Shown in pieces: positions 25,879 to 34,509 of a stretch of 64,000 nt of DNA (within the stretch, counting starts at the first letter, position 1; every line of letters begins with the position of its first letter). The translations under genes were made by a program, and so were the position numbers. The notes under the pieces were generated by a model. It saw only the letters and a list, made by a program, of their open reading frames with translations. It ran no database searches and was not told the origin of the DNA. Source of the DNA: Desulfotignum sp032250905 (GTDB lineage Bacteria; Desulfobacterota; Desulfobacteria; Desulfobacterales; Desulfobacteraceae); contig JAVVEQ010000012.1 of the NCBI GenBank assembly GCA_032250905.1, positions 1 through 64,000 of the forward strand, in the 5' to 3' direction.

Positions 25879-26334
25879 TCAAATTCTTGTCAATGTCACA
25901 CCGGCCCGGTCAAACATATCCAGGGCCAGCGGATCATCATACCCATCCCTGAAATAAATTTCGTTGATGCCGGCGTTGATGAGCATTTTGGCACAGATGG
26001 AACAGGGTTGATGGGTGCAGTAAAGGGTGGCACCGGCCACAGCCACCCCGTGATATGCCGCCTGAATGATCACATTCTGTTCCGCATGTACCCCTCTGCA
26101 CAATTCGTGCTTGACTCCCGACGGGACATTCAGCTGCCTGCGGAGACATCCGGTTTCCCTGCAATGGGGCAGTCCGGCAGGTGCACCGTTGTATCCGGAA
26201 CATAAAATCCGCCGGTCCTTTACCAGAACCGCCCCGACCTTTCGTCGAATACAGGTGGCACGGCCGGCCACCAGATCGGCGATTCCCATGAAATAATCAT
26301 TCCAGGAAGGCCGGTCCACCGGATCCAACCCCAT
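25879..26334 (-). CDS. dCMP/cytidine deaminase family protein (ComEB-like)
   Basis: A 151-residue zinc deaminase, probably deoxycytidylate deaminase supplying dUMP for thymidylate. The zinc site is HAEQNVIIQA plus PCSICAKMLI, with an extra Cys/His set (CLRRQ...CRGVH) typical of dCMP deaminases. The frame is open to 26370, but the ATG at 26334, which shares a base with the glyA stop (TGATG) and has GGAGAGG upstream, is preferred. Confidence 0.88.
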   Translation of the reverse strand: MGLDPVDRPSWNDYFMGIADLVAGRATCIRRKVGAVLVKDRRILCSGYNGAPAGLPHCRETGCLRRQLNVPSGVKHELCRGVHAEQNVIIQAAYHGVAVAGATLYCTHQPCSICAKMLINAGINEIYFRDGYDDPLALDMFDRAGVTLTRI

Positions 26335-27569
26335 CAGTCCTCTCCCGGGTACAACGGATATTGGCGGCACAGATCTCTGACCTCAGACCTCACCCGATCG
26401 ACGGCCGCCGCATCATCCAGCACATCACAGACCAGTCTGGCGATCTGTTCAACCTTATCCGTTTTCATCCCCCGGGAAGTGATCAGCGGAACCCCGATGC
26501 GAATCCCGCTGGTGACAAAGGGTCCTCTGGTTTCATTGGGGACCGTGTTTTTATTCACCGTGATACCGGCCCGGCCCAGTCTGGATTCCGCTTCTTTTCC
26601 GGTCAGGTTCCGGTCAGTCAGATCCATCAATACCATGTGATTGTCCGTACCATTGGATACCAGCTTATACCCCCGGTCCATCAGTCCTATTGCCAGCGCA
26701 GCCGCGTTTTCCACCACCTGCTGCTGGTACCGGGCGAAACCGGGCTGCAACGCCTCATTGAAAGCCACCGCCTTGGCGGCGATCACATGCATGAGCGGCC
26801 CGCCCTGAATGCCTGGAAAAATCTGGGAGTTAATTTTTCCGGCCAGATCCTCTGACCCCAGAATCAATCCTCCCCGGGGGCCTCTCAGCGTCTTGTGGGT
26901 GGTGGAGGTGACCACATCCGCGTATCCCACGGGCGTGGGATGCACCCCGCCGGCCACAAGCCCCGCAATGTGGGCCATGTCCACCATGAACAGGGCATTG
27001 ACCGATGCGGCGATGTCGGCAAATTTCTGAAAATCGATAATTCGGGGATAGGCGCTGGCGCCGGCCACAATCAGGCGGGGTTTGAATGTTTTCGCCAGAT
27101 CCGCCACCTGATCCATATCAATAATCTGGGTGTCACGGGTAAGTCCGTAATGGGCGAATTCAAAAAGTCTGCCGGAGAAGCTGGCTGCGGCGCCATGGGT
27201 GAGATGTCCGCCATGGGACAAATCCATGGCCAGAATCCGGTCCCCCGGGTTCAACAGGGCAAAATACACTGCCATGTTGGCCTGGGATCCGGAATGGGGC
27301 TGGACATTGGCATAGGGGGCGTTAAACAGTTTTTTGGCCCTGGCAATTGCCAGGTCTTCCGCCTGGTCCACAAAAACACATCCCCCGTAATACCGTCGTG
27401 AAGGATAGCCTTCAGCATACTTGTTGGTCAGCACCGACCCCTGGGCGGCCAGTACAGACCGGCTGACCGTGTTTTCCGAGGCAATCAGGTTCAACCCCTG
27501 TTCCTGACGGCTCGTTTCCTTTTCAATTATCGCAGCAATCTGCGGATCATTGGTCACAAGATCTGCCAT
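26334..27569 (-). CDS. glyA: Serine hydroxymethyltransferase
   Basis: A PLP enzyme that converts serine and THF to glycine and 5,10-methylene-THF. The 411 residues show the ASENTVSRSVLAAQGS N-terminal segment and the PLP-lysine motif VTSTTHKTLRGPRGG. The ATG at 27569 (MADLVTNDPQ) has AAGGAAAGG upstream, so the longer open frame to 27626 is not used. It lies between rpiB and the deaminase, as in many relatives. Confidence 0.97.
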   Translation of the reverse strand: MADLVTNDPQIAAIIEKETSRQEQGLNLIASENTVSRSVLAAQGSVLTNKYAEGYPSRRYYGGCVFVDQAEDLAIARAKKLFNAPYANVQPHSGSQANMAVYFALLNPGDRILAMDLSHGGHLTHGAAASFSGRLFEFAHYGLTRDTQIIDMDQVADLAKTFKPRLIVAGASAYPRIIDFQKFADIAASVNALFMVDMAHIAGLVAGGVHPTPVGYADVVTSTTHKTLRGPRGGLILGSEDLAGKINSQIFPGIQGGPLMHVIAAKAVAFNEALQPGFARYQQQVVENAAALAIGLMDRGYKLVSNGTDNHMVLMDLTDRNLTGKEAESRLGRAGITVNKNTVPNETRGPFVTSGIRIGVPLITSRGMKTDKVEQIARLVCDVLDDAAAVDRVRSEVRDLCRQYPLYPGED

Positions 27570-27664
27570 TTGCCTTTCCTTGTTTTTTTCCAGGCCGGCA
27601 AGGCTTTTCAGGCCTTTGTCACACACAGGCAGGCCCTGTCAGCCGGTCATCTCAATTATCCATA

Positions 27665-28099
27665 TCAACTGTCCATGGACTGAATCCGCTCCAGGTGCCG
27701 GCCGCCTTCGAATGGGGTTTCCAGAAACGTCTCCACCAGTTCGATGGCCAGCACATCTCCGATCAGCCGACCGCCCAGAGCCAGGACATTGGCGTCATTG
27801 TGCTGCCGACTGAGCCGGGCCGAGAGCACATCCGTACACAGGGCCGCTCGAACTCCTTTAAACCGGTTGGCTGCGATGGACATGCCGATGCCGGTACCGC
27901 AGATCAGTATCCCTTTTTCAACCCGGCCCCGGGAAACTGCGGCCGCCACTTTTTTAGCATATGCCACGTAGTTGACAGACCCGTCATCGAAAGGACCGGC
28001 ATCTTCCACCGTGTATCCTTTGGCCGCCAGGTGGCTGAGAATTTTTTCCTTGAGTTCAAACCCGGCATGATCGCTGCCGATGATAATGGATAAAGACAT
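27665..28099 (-). CDS. rpiB: Ribose-5-phosphate isomerase B
   Basis: It interconverts ribose-5-P and ribulose-5-P. The 144 residues contain IIGSDHAGFELKEKI, the active-site cysteine in LICGTGIGMSIAANR, and HNDANVLALGGR. It starts 21 bases after the acpP stop, where fabF is often found in related genomes. Confidence 0.95.
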   Translation of the reverse strand: MSLSIIIGSDHAGFELKEKILSHLAAKGYTVEDAGPFDDGSVNYVAYAKKVAAAVSRGRVEKGILICGTGIGMSIAANRFKGVRAALCTDVLSARLSRQHNDANVLALGGRLIGDVLAIELVETFLETPFEGGRHLERIQSMDS

Positions 28100-28120
28100 G
28101 CGAAAGATTCCTTGAAAAGA

Positions 28121-28354
28121 TCAGGATTTGGATTTGATAAAATCGATGGCGTCCTGAACCGTCACCAGTTTTTCAGCGGCATCATCATCAATTTCGATTT
28201 CGAAAATTTCCTCCATGGACATGACCAGTTCCACAATGGTCAATGAATCCGCCCCCAGATCATCGATCAGGGATGCTTCCGGCACCACATCTTCGATATC
28301 GATATCCGGGATCTTTTCTGCGATCACTTTTTTCACTTTGGTTTCAATGGTCAT
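28121..28354 (-). CDS. acpP: Acyl carrier protein
   Basis: A 77-residue acidic carrier for fatty acid synthesis. The phosphopantetheine serine is in LGADSLTIVELVMSMEE. It lies 55 bases downstream of rpmF, but the usual plsX-fabH-fabD-fabG block between them and fabF after it are absent here. Confidence 0.95.
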   Translation of the reverse strand: MTIETKVKKVIAEKIPDIDIEDVVPEASLIDDLGADSLTIVELVMSMEEIFEIEIDDDAAEKLVTVQDAIDFIKSKS

Positions 28355-28409
28355 GGAAAAACCGTTCCTTGAAAATGTTTATGCATACCCCCGTTGCCCT
28401 GCAATCCGT

Positions 28410-28592
28410 TTATTCATCGGCTTCCAGTTTGAGGTTTCGATCTTTGTATGCCCCGCATTCCGGACAGGCGGTATGGGGAAGCTTGGGTTCCTGGCATTCG
28501 GGACAGGTGGTCACGGTCGGCGCCTGGGTTTTGTAATGGGTCCGTCTTTTTCTGCCCCTTGATTTGGAGCTTTTCTGCTTGGGTACTGCCAT
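28410..28592 (-). CDS. rpmF: 50S ribosomal protein L32
   Basis: A 60-residue zinc-ribbon ribosomal protein: MAVPKQKSSKSRGRKRR start, then CPEC...CPEC. It has a GGAGA site upstream and is the first gene of the long minus-strand run down to the HAD gene. No yceD/DUF177 gene precedes it; gltX is divergent. Confidence 0.96.
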   Translation of the reverse strand: MAVPKQKSSKSRGRKRRTHYKTQAPTVTTCPECQEPKLPHTACPECGAYKDRNLKLEADE

Positions 28593-28666
28593 GGGTGTCT
28601 CCTAAAACAATTGGTTCAATCCAAATATTTTGTGTCATATTATCATCATCTGCAATAAAACAAATC

Positions 28667-28695
28667 TACTTACCGCAATTTGTGGTATGTGTCAA
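28667..28695 (-). promoter_or_regulatory. Probable sigma-70 promoter of rpmF
   Basis: On the minus strand TTGACA (28690-28695), a 17-base spacer and TAAGTA (28667-28672) lie about 75 bases before the L32 start. The -35 is perfect and the -10 is moderate. Confidence 0.4.
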
Positions 28696-28808
28696 GGTTT
28701 AAACACCGCTTCTTGCACGGGCATATGATGAAAGGTATTGCCTCATGGCCTGTTTTGTGATACCTAAAGTCTCGATTTTACAGATAGATTCAAATTCAAG
28801 GAGATGCT

Positions 28809-30200
28809 ATGAAACCCGTTGTCACCCGTTTTCCCCCTTCCCCCACCGGCTTTCTGCACATCGGCGGTGCCCGGACCGCCCTGTTCAACTGGCTGTATGC
28901 CAGAAAAACCGGCGGAAAATTCATTCTGCGCATTGAAGACACGGATGAGGACAGGTCTACACAGGAATCGGTGGATGCGATTCTCGAATCCCTTGAGTGG
29001 CTGGGCATCGACTGGGACGAAGGCCCGTATTTCCAGACCCGGAGGAAAGCAATCCACAACCGGTACATTGAAAAACTGGTGGAAGAAGGTCATGCCTATT
29101 ATTGTTCCTGCAGCCCGGAGGAGGTCAATGCCATGCGGGAACAGGCCCGGGCAAAGGGACTCAAACCGAAGTACAACGGCAGATGCCGGGAGCGGGGGCT
29201 GTCAAAGGCACCCGGTACCGTGGTCCGTCTCAAAACACCTGACGCGGGTGTGACCGTTGTTCCGGATATTGTCAAGGGAGACACCGCGTTCCAGAATGCG
29301 GAAATGGATGATTTCATCATCCGCCGCAGTGACGGGTCTGCCATGTACAACCTGGCGGTGGTGGTGGATGACCTGACCATGGGCATCAACGTCATTATCC
29401 GGGGAGATGACCATCTGATCAATACGCCGAAACAAATTCTGATTTACCAGGCTTTGAGGGCGGACCTGCCGGTATTCGGCCATGTGCCCATGGTTCTTGG
29501 ACCAGACAAGGCCCGGTTGAGTAAGCGGCATGGGGCCATGTCCGTGAGTGAATACCGGGACATGGGGTTTCTGCCGGATGCAGTGATCAATTACCTGGTA
29601 AGGCTGGGATGGTCCCATGGAGACCAGGAATTTTTCACCCGCAGGGAATTGATCGAAAAATTCGATCTCGCGCATTTAGGCCGGTCTGCGGGCATGTTTG
29701 ATATCGACAAGATGGTTGCTTTAAATGCCAAGCACATCCAGTCAAAATCCGCTTCGGACCTGGTCCCGTCTTTGTTACCCCACCTGCGGCACCTGGGAAT
29801 CGATGCCACGGATGACCGGTTTACCTGCCAGGTGATTGAAACGCTCCAGCCCCGGAGCAAAACCCTGAAGGACATGGCACAGGCCGCCCGGTTTTATTAT
29901 ATGGATGAACCGGAAATGGATGAAAAAGCAGCCGCCAAATTTCTGACCCCGGAAATGCGTGACATGCTCACCCAGACGGCGGATGCCATTGAGGCGATTC
30001 CCGACTACACCCAGCCGGCCCTGGAAGAGGTGTTCAAGAAAATCATGGCGGATTTCAATCTGGGATTTGGGAAAATCGCCCAGCCGCTGCGGGTGGCGGT
30101 CACCGGCACCACGGTCAGTCCGGGAATTTTTGAAATGCTGCTGGCGTTGGGGAAGGACAAAACCGTTCAGCGGATCCGGCGGGCGGCCCGGCCTGTTTGA
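28809..30200 (+). CDS. gltX: Glutamyl-tRNA synthetase
   Basis: A class I synthetase. The 463 residues show FPPSPTGFLHIGGARTALF (HIGH region) and the KMSKS-like ARLSKRHGAMS. With gatB, gatA and gatC in the same window, it likely also mischarges tRNA-Gln for transamidation, if glutaminyl-tRNA synthetase is absent from the genome (not testable here). AAGGAG precedes the ATG. Confidence 0.96.
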   Translation: MKPVVTRFPPSPTGFLHIGGARTALFNWLYARKTGGKFILRIEDTDEDRSTQESVDAILESLEWLGIDWDEGPYFQTRRKAIHNRYIEKLVEEGHAYYCSCSPEEVNAMREQARAKGLKPKYNGRCRERGLSKAPGTVVRLKTPDAGVTVVPDIVKGDTAFQNAEMDDFIIRRSDGSAMYNLAVVVDDLTMGINVIIRGDDHLINTPKQILIYQALRADLPVFGHVPMVLGPDKARLSKRHGAMSVSEYRDMGFLPDAVINYLVRLGWSHGDQEFFTRRELIEKFDLAHLGRSAGMFDIDKMVALNAKHIQSKSASDLVPSLLPHLRHLGIDATDDRFTCQVIETLQPRSKTLKDMAQAARFYYMDEPEMDEKAAAKFLTPEMRDMLTQTADAIEAIPDYTQPALEEVFKKIMADFNLGFGKIAQPLRVAVTGTTVSPGIFEMLLALGKDKTVQRIRRAARPV

Positions 30201-30256
30201 GACCCGGGGCGATTGGACGGCGTGACCCTGCGCCAGAGAATAAGGGCAGAAATCCA

Positions 30257-31333
30257 TTGAAATGCTTCAGTGCCATTTATCCTGTAACAGGCAGACGGTG
30301 GTGGTTTTGTGCTATTGCACTGATTTGTGTTCTGGTGTTTGGACCCACGCCGTGTTTTGCACAGAAAGATCCCAAAGCGCATAACACGTTCACCTTTTAC
30401 CTGGAAAACGACGTGTTCACCGGCACGGACCGGGAGTACACCAACGGGATCAAATTGACCTGGATCTCCAGAGACCTGTCCGATTACCATGAAGTTTCGA
30501 CCCCGACCTGGAGCCGGGGGATCATCGACCGCCTGCCGTTTGTGAACAAACCCGGAACCGTCCGGAATGTTTCCCTGTCCATCGGCCAAAACATGTATGC
30601 GCCTGAAGACCTGGAGCGGACCGATCTGATTTTAGATGACCGGCCCTATGCCGGTATCACTTATCTGGCCGCCGGGTTTCACAGCAAAGACAGCCGGCGT
30701 ATGGATACATTTGAAATCAATCTCGGGATCGTAGGTCCCCATTCCTATGCGGAACAGGTCCAGAAAACCTGGCACAAGTGGATCAATGCCACGGACCCCA
30801 AAGGCTGGGCACATCAGCTGAAAGATGAACCGATCTTCAACCTGTATTATGAACGGAAATGGAGACTGCTGAAAACCGACCTGGGAAAAGGATTTGGACT
30901 GGATGTTATTCCACACCTGGGAGGTGCGCTGGGCAATGGTCTGACCGGTGTCAACACCGGGGCACAGACCCGATTCGGGTGGCATCTCCCCAATGACTAC
31001 GGGACCTTTCTGATCCGTCCCGGATCAGACACCAATGCCCCCATGGGCGACAGTGACCCCCGGTTTTATCCGGTATCCCAACGTCTGGGATGTCATGTTT
31101 TTGCCGGGTTCAATGCAAACGCCGTGATCCGAAATATCTTTCTGGACGGCAACACGTTCCGGGACAGTCACTCCGTAGACAAAAAACCGTTTGTGCTGCA
31201 AGGGGTTGCCGGTGTGGCCGTCATGTTTCATCGCTTTAAAATCACGTATGCGTATGTGTACCAGACCAAAGAATATGACACCCAGAATGAGGCTCAGGAA
31301 TATTCCTCAATCACGGTTTCCTATTCTTTCTGA
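30257..31333 (+). CDS. LpxR-like lipid A deacylase (DUF2219 family), exported
   Basis: A predicted outer-membrane beta-barrel hydrolase that removes the 3'-acyloxyacyl group of lipid A in homologues. The product has a signal peptide (charged start, hydrophobic FCAIALICVLVF, cleavage after CFA) and then NTFTFYLENDVFTGTDREYTNG, holding the catalytic Asn-Asp pair. It ends in an aromatic residue (VSYSF), typical of outer-membrane barrels. The frame opens at 30197 inside gltX, but the signal peptide fits a TTG start at 30257 with AAGGG upstream. The start is uncertain; the family is fairly sure. Confidence 0.82.
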   Translation: MKCFSAIYPVTGRRWWFCAIALICVLVFGPTPCFAQKDPKAHNTFTFYLENDVFTGTDREYTNGIKLTWISRDLSDYHEVSTPTWSRGIIDRLPFVNKPGTVRNVSLSIGQNMYAPEDLERTDLILDDRPYAGITYLAAGFHSKDSRRMDTFEINLGIVGPHSYAEQVQKTWHKWINATDPKGWAHQLKDEPIFNLYYERKWRLLKTDLGKGFGLDVIPHLGGALGNGLTGVNTGAQTRFGWHLPNDYGTFLIRPGSDTNAPMGDSDPRFYPVSQRLGCHVFAGFNANAVIRNIFLDGNTFRDSHSVDKKPFVLQGVAGVAVMFHRFKITYAYVYQTKEYDTQNEAQEYSSITVSYSF

Positions 31334-31375
31334 TTCCTCGAACAAGACCCGTCCGCCTTCAATGAAATCGGCAGG

Positions 31376-32239
31376 TCAGTCCATGCCATACAGCATACCC
31401 GTATACCCCACAAAGGAATCAGACGGGTTTTTGTCAAAACTGGTGGCATACTCCAGCAGACGTGCTTTTGTGGCCCCCATTTTTCTGGCGGCTGCAGCGG
31501 TGGCAGCCACCGCGCCGGGACAGCACATGTTGTGATGCTCCAGACCCTGGGCAATGATCGCCTTGTCATCCATGGCTTTCATGGCATCGATGGCTGCCGC
31601 ATCGTTTTCAGTTTTTACCCAGTCCACGGCCTGTCTGCCCGGACCGGCCGGGGTAAAATCAAAATTCGGACCGTAATGGGTCATGTCCGTGGAGCCGATC
31701 ACCCGGATGTGCCGGTTCAGGGCATCGGCAGCCTCAACCGCCGTGGTGCCGATAATCGGGGCAAAAAAAGACGGTGCCACCCCGCAGACCACAATCCGGG
31801 CATCAGGGAAAAAATATCTGATAAACGGATATTGCAGTTCCAGGGTGTTTTCATCCACAAATTTACGGGGAGGCCGTTTCCGGATGCTGATATTCTCGCA
31901 CAGGGTTTCAACCATCTCCTTGTCCACCTCGATATCCCCCAGTGGGGTTTCAACGGCTCCGTGAGCCAGGATAAAGGGTTCGGACTGCCGGTGCATATGG
32001 GCCCCGAACAACACAATGGTATCCATGGCCCGGGATTCTTCGGACGGCACCAGGCTGGCAATGGTCCGGCAGGCAATCTTTCCTGAATACGCCCACCCGG
32101 CATGGGGAACGATCCCGGCGACAAACCGGCCTTTGACCGGGCCTGTGCTGTCCGTCAAAAACTGCTGAATCGCAGCGGTACACGCATCTGCCCCAGCCGG
32201 ATACCAGGTGCCGGCAAACGCAGTTTGTTTTTTTTCCAT
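31376..32239 (-). CDS. MEMO1 family protein (AmmeMemoRadiSam system protein B-like)
   Basis: A 287-residue MEMO/LigB-fold protein: N-terminal FAGTWYPA, then VPHAGWAYSG, a conserved HMHRQSEPF segment, and GSTDMTHYGPNF. In many anaerobes MEMO genes occur with AMMECR1 and a radical-SAM gene; neither is present here. It is placed directly after hypB and may have been added to the nickel-insertion operon. Its biochemical role is unsettled. AAGGAGG precedes the ATG at 32239. Confidence 0.85.
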   Translation of the reverse strand: MEKKQTAFAGTWYPAGADACTAAIQQFLTDSTGPVKGRFVAGIVPHAGWAYSGKIACRTIASLVPSEESRAMDTIVLFGAHMHRQSEPFILAHGAVETPLGDIEVDKEMVETLCENISIRKRPPRKFVDENTLELQYPFIRYFFPDARIVVCGVAPSFFAPIIGTTAVEAADALNRHIRVIGSTDMTHYGPNFDFTPAGPGRQAVDWVKTENDAAAIDAMKAMDDKAIIAQGLEHHNMCCPGAVAATAAAARKMGATKARLLEYATSFDKNPSDSFVGYTGMLYGMD

Positions 32240-32287
32240 GGTACCTCCTTGCACTGGAGACAGACCCGCCCCTGCCTGCCCCCGGCT

Positions 32288-32938
32288 TTAAAGTTGCTGC
32301 CGGAGCCACGCCAGCCAGGGATCAAACCCTTGCCCGGTTTTAGCGGACAATTCAAACACCGGCATGCCCGGATGTACTTTTTTCATGTTCGTCACTGCCA
32401 GGCCCGCATCAAAATCCAGGTAAGGCAACAGGTCCACCTTGTTTAAAATGGCGGCATTTGACACCTGAAACATAAGTGGATATTTCAACGGCTTGTCTTC
32501 GCCTTCGGTAACGCTGAGAACCACCACACGGGCGTTTTCCCCGATATCAAACTCCGCCGGGCACACCAGATTGCCGATATTTTCCACAATCAGCAGATCC
32601 AGGTCGTCACATCCGAGTCTCCTTGCCGCGGTATCGATCATCGGAGCGGAAAGGTGGCAGTCTCCGCCGAACTGGTCCGTGTTGATCTGGGTCACTTTCG
32701 CACCGGTTTCGGCCAGGCGGTCGGCATCATTGGTGGTGCAGATGTCTCCCACGATCACCCCCACCCGGACATCCGGCAACAACTGTTCCAGTGTCCGGCA
32801 AAGGGTCTGGGTTTTGCCCGAGCCGGGGGATGACATCATGTTCAACACGAACACTTTTTTTTCCAGAAAATAGCGCCGGTTTTTATCTGCTTCCGTTACA
32901 TTTTTTTCCAGAATATTTTTCCGAATTTTAATTTCCAT
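32288..32938 (-). CDS. hypB: Hydrogenase nickel incorporation GTPase HypB
   Basis: A GTPase that delivers nickel to the hydrogenase large subunit. The 216-residue protein has the P-loop SSPGSGKTQ, the metal-site region CTTNDADRL...NTDQFGGDCHL, and the NKVDLLPY base-specificity motif. It begins directly with the G domain and lacks the His-rich or CxxCGC N-terminal extension of some homologues. It follows hypA by 70 bases. Confidence 0.96.
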   Translation of the reverse strand: MEIKIRKNILEKNVTEADKNRRYFLEKKVFVLNMMSSPGSGKTQTLCRTLEQLLPDVRVGVIVGDICTTNDADRLAETGAKVTQINTDQFGGDCHLSAPMIDTAARRLGCDDLDLLIVENIGNLVCPAEFDIGENARVVVLSVTEGEDKPLKYPLMFQVSNAAILNKVDLLPYLDFDAGLAVTNMKKVHPGMPVFELSAKTGQGFDPWLAWLRQQL

Positions 32939-33008
32939 CGATTTTGGGACCTCCCGTAATGATCTTTACAGTGTATCGGGTTAAATGATGAACGTCAACC
33001 GGTCCGCA

Positions 33009-33356
33009 TCATTCCATCAGTGTCAACGATTCGATATCGATTTCCCTGCCGGACAGCAGTTCGGTTTGTCCTTCTTCACAATCCGGGCACCGGAACACCG
33101 GGGTATCGGCCTCCCATTCCCTGCCGCAGGCCTTGCACCGGATGCGCACCGGCACCATTTCAATGTTCAGGCGGGCATGCGCCAGCGGCGTGTCTCTGGT
33201 GATGATGTCAAAACAGAACGTCAGGCTGTGGGGTACCACCGAAGACAGCTTCCCGATTCTCAGATTCAAAGACGCCACTTTTGGATCTTTCAACTCGGCC
33301 GGCAACGCGTCTAGAGCGATCCGGACCAGTTCCTGGGCGATTCCCATTTCATGCAT
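33009..33356 (-). CDS. hypA: Hydrogenase nickel insertion protein HypA
   Basis: A small nickel chaperone. The 115 residues start MHEMGIAQE, with the nickel-binding His2, and carry the zinc site C-x2-C...C-x2-C (CKACG and CPDC). A strong AAAGGAGGGGAG lies upstream. It follows tgt by about 20 bases, so hypA-hypB may be transcribed with the queuosine genes. Confidence 0.95.
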   Translation of the reverse strand: MHEMGIAQELVRIALDALPAELKDPKVASLNLRIGKLSSVVPHSLTFCFDIITRDTPLAHARLNIEMVPVRIRCKACGREWEADTPVFRCPDCEEGQTELLSGREIDIESLTLME

Positions 33357-33376
33357 GTGCTCCCCTCCTTTGAGTG

Positions 33377-34492
33377 TCAGACGCCTTTTGACCGGGTGTC
33401 TTGGAACTGACGTTTGAATGCCTCAAACCGATCCTCTTTGATGGCCTCACGCAGGGTGGCCATGAGATCCAGATAATAATACAGGTTATGGATGGTGTTC
33501 AGGCGGTATGCCAGCAGTTCCCTGGATTTGTAAAGATGCCGCAGATAGGCCCGGGTGTAGTTTTGGCAGGTATAGCAGGCACAGGTCTCATCAATGGGCC
33601 GGGTGTCGAATTTAAACCGGGCGTTGGGGATGTTGATATCCCCTCTGGATGTAAACAGCTTGCCGTTTCTGGCATTGCGGGACGGCATCACGCAATCGAA
33701 CATGTCACAGCCCATTTCCGTCAGTTCCACCAGGTTTTCAGGCGTTCCCACCCCCATGATATACCGGGGTCTGTCTTCCGGCATCAGCGGCAGGGTGTGA
33801 TCCGCCATCTCGTACATCAGGTCCGTGGGTTCCCCCACGGACAGGCCGCCGATGGCAAACCCTGAAAAATCGATCTGCATCAGCTCTTCCGCAGAACGGG
33901 TTCGCAGATCCTTGTACATGCCGCCCTGGACAATGCCGAACAGGTGGTTGGGTGCGCCCTGTGCCTGCCAGAAGTCATACCCTTTTTTCGCCCAGGCCGT
34001 GGTTTTTTCCAGGGCGGTCTCAGCCTGATCAAAGGTGGCCGGATATCCCATGCACCAGTCTAATGACATCATGATGTCCGATCCCAGAATGGTCTGGATC
34101 TCCACGGATTTCTCCGGTGAAAAAAAATGCCGGGACCCGTCGATATGGGACTGGAACGCCACACCCTCGTCCGTGAATTTTGCCAGTTTTGCCAGGGAAA
34201 AAAACTGAAACCCCCCGGAATCGGTGAGCATGGGCCGGTCCCACCGGATAAACTCATGCAGCCCGCCCATGTGCGAAATCACCTCGCATCCGGGCCGCAG
34301 GTACAGGTGGTAGGTGTTACCTAAAATGATCTGTGCCCCGCAGTGCTTCAGGTCATCCGCAGTCAGGGCTTTCACCGATCCCACCGTGCCCACGGGCATG
34401 AAAATCGGGGTTTGTATCTGCCCCCGGGGGGTATCGATGATGCCGAGCCGTGCCCGGTTCCGGTCGGATTTTTTTATTACTGTAAATTTCAA
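33377..34492 (-). CDS. tgt: tRNA-guanine transglycosylase
   Basis: It exchanges guanine-34 for preQ1 in Asp/Asn/His/Tyr tRNAs. The catalytic aspartate lies in MLTDSGGFQ, the second in DMFDCVMPSRN, and the zinc site is CACYTC...YLRHL. The frame overlaps the queA stop from an ATG at 34513, but a TTG at 34492 (LKFTVIKKS) has AGGAG 8 bases upstream and matches the usual N-terminus. Either gives a normal length of about 370 residues. Confidence 0.94.
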   Translation of the reverse strand: MKFTVIKKSDRNRARLGIIDTPRGQIQTPIFMPVGTVGSVKALTADDLKHCGAQIILGNTYHLYLRPGCEVISHMGGLHEFIRWDRPMLTDSGGFQFFSLAKLAKFTDEGVAFQSHIDGSRHFFSPEKSVEIQTILGSDIMMSLDWCMGYPATFDQAETALEKTTAWAKKGYDFWQAQGAPNHLFGIVQGGMYKDLRTRSAEELMQIDFSGFAIGGLSVGEPTDLMYEMADHTLPLMPEDRPRYIMGVGTPENLVELTEMGCDMFDCVMPSRNARNGKLFTSRGDINIPNARFKFDTRPIDETCACYTCQNYTRAYLRHLYKSRELLAYRLNTIHNLYYYLDLMATLREAIKEDRFEAFKRQFQDTRSKGV

Positions 34493-34509
34493 GTACGATT
34501 CTCCTGGGG

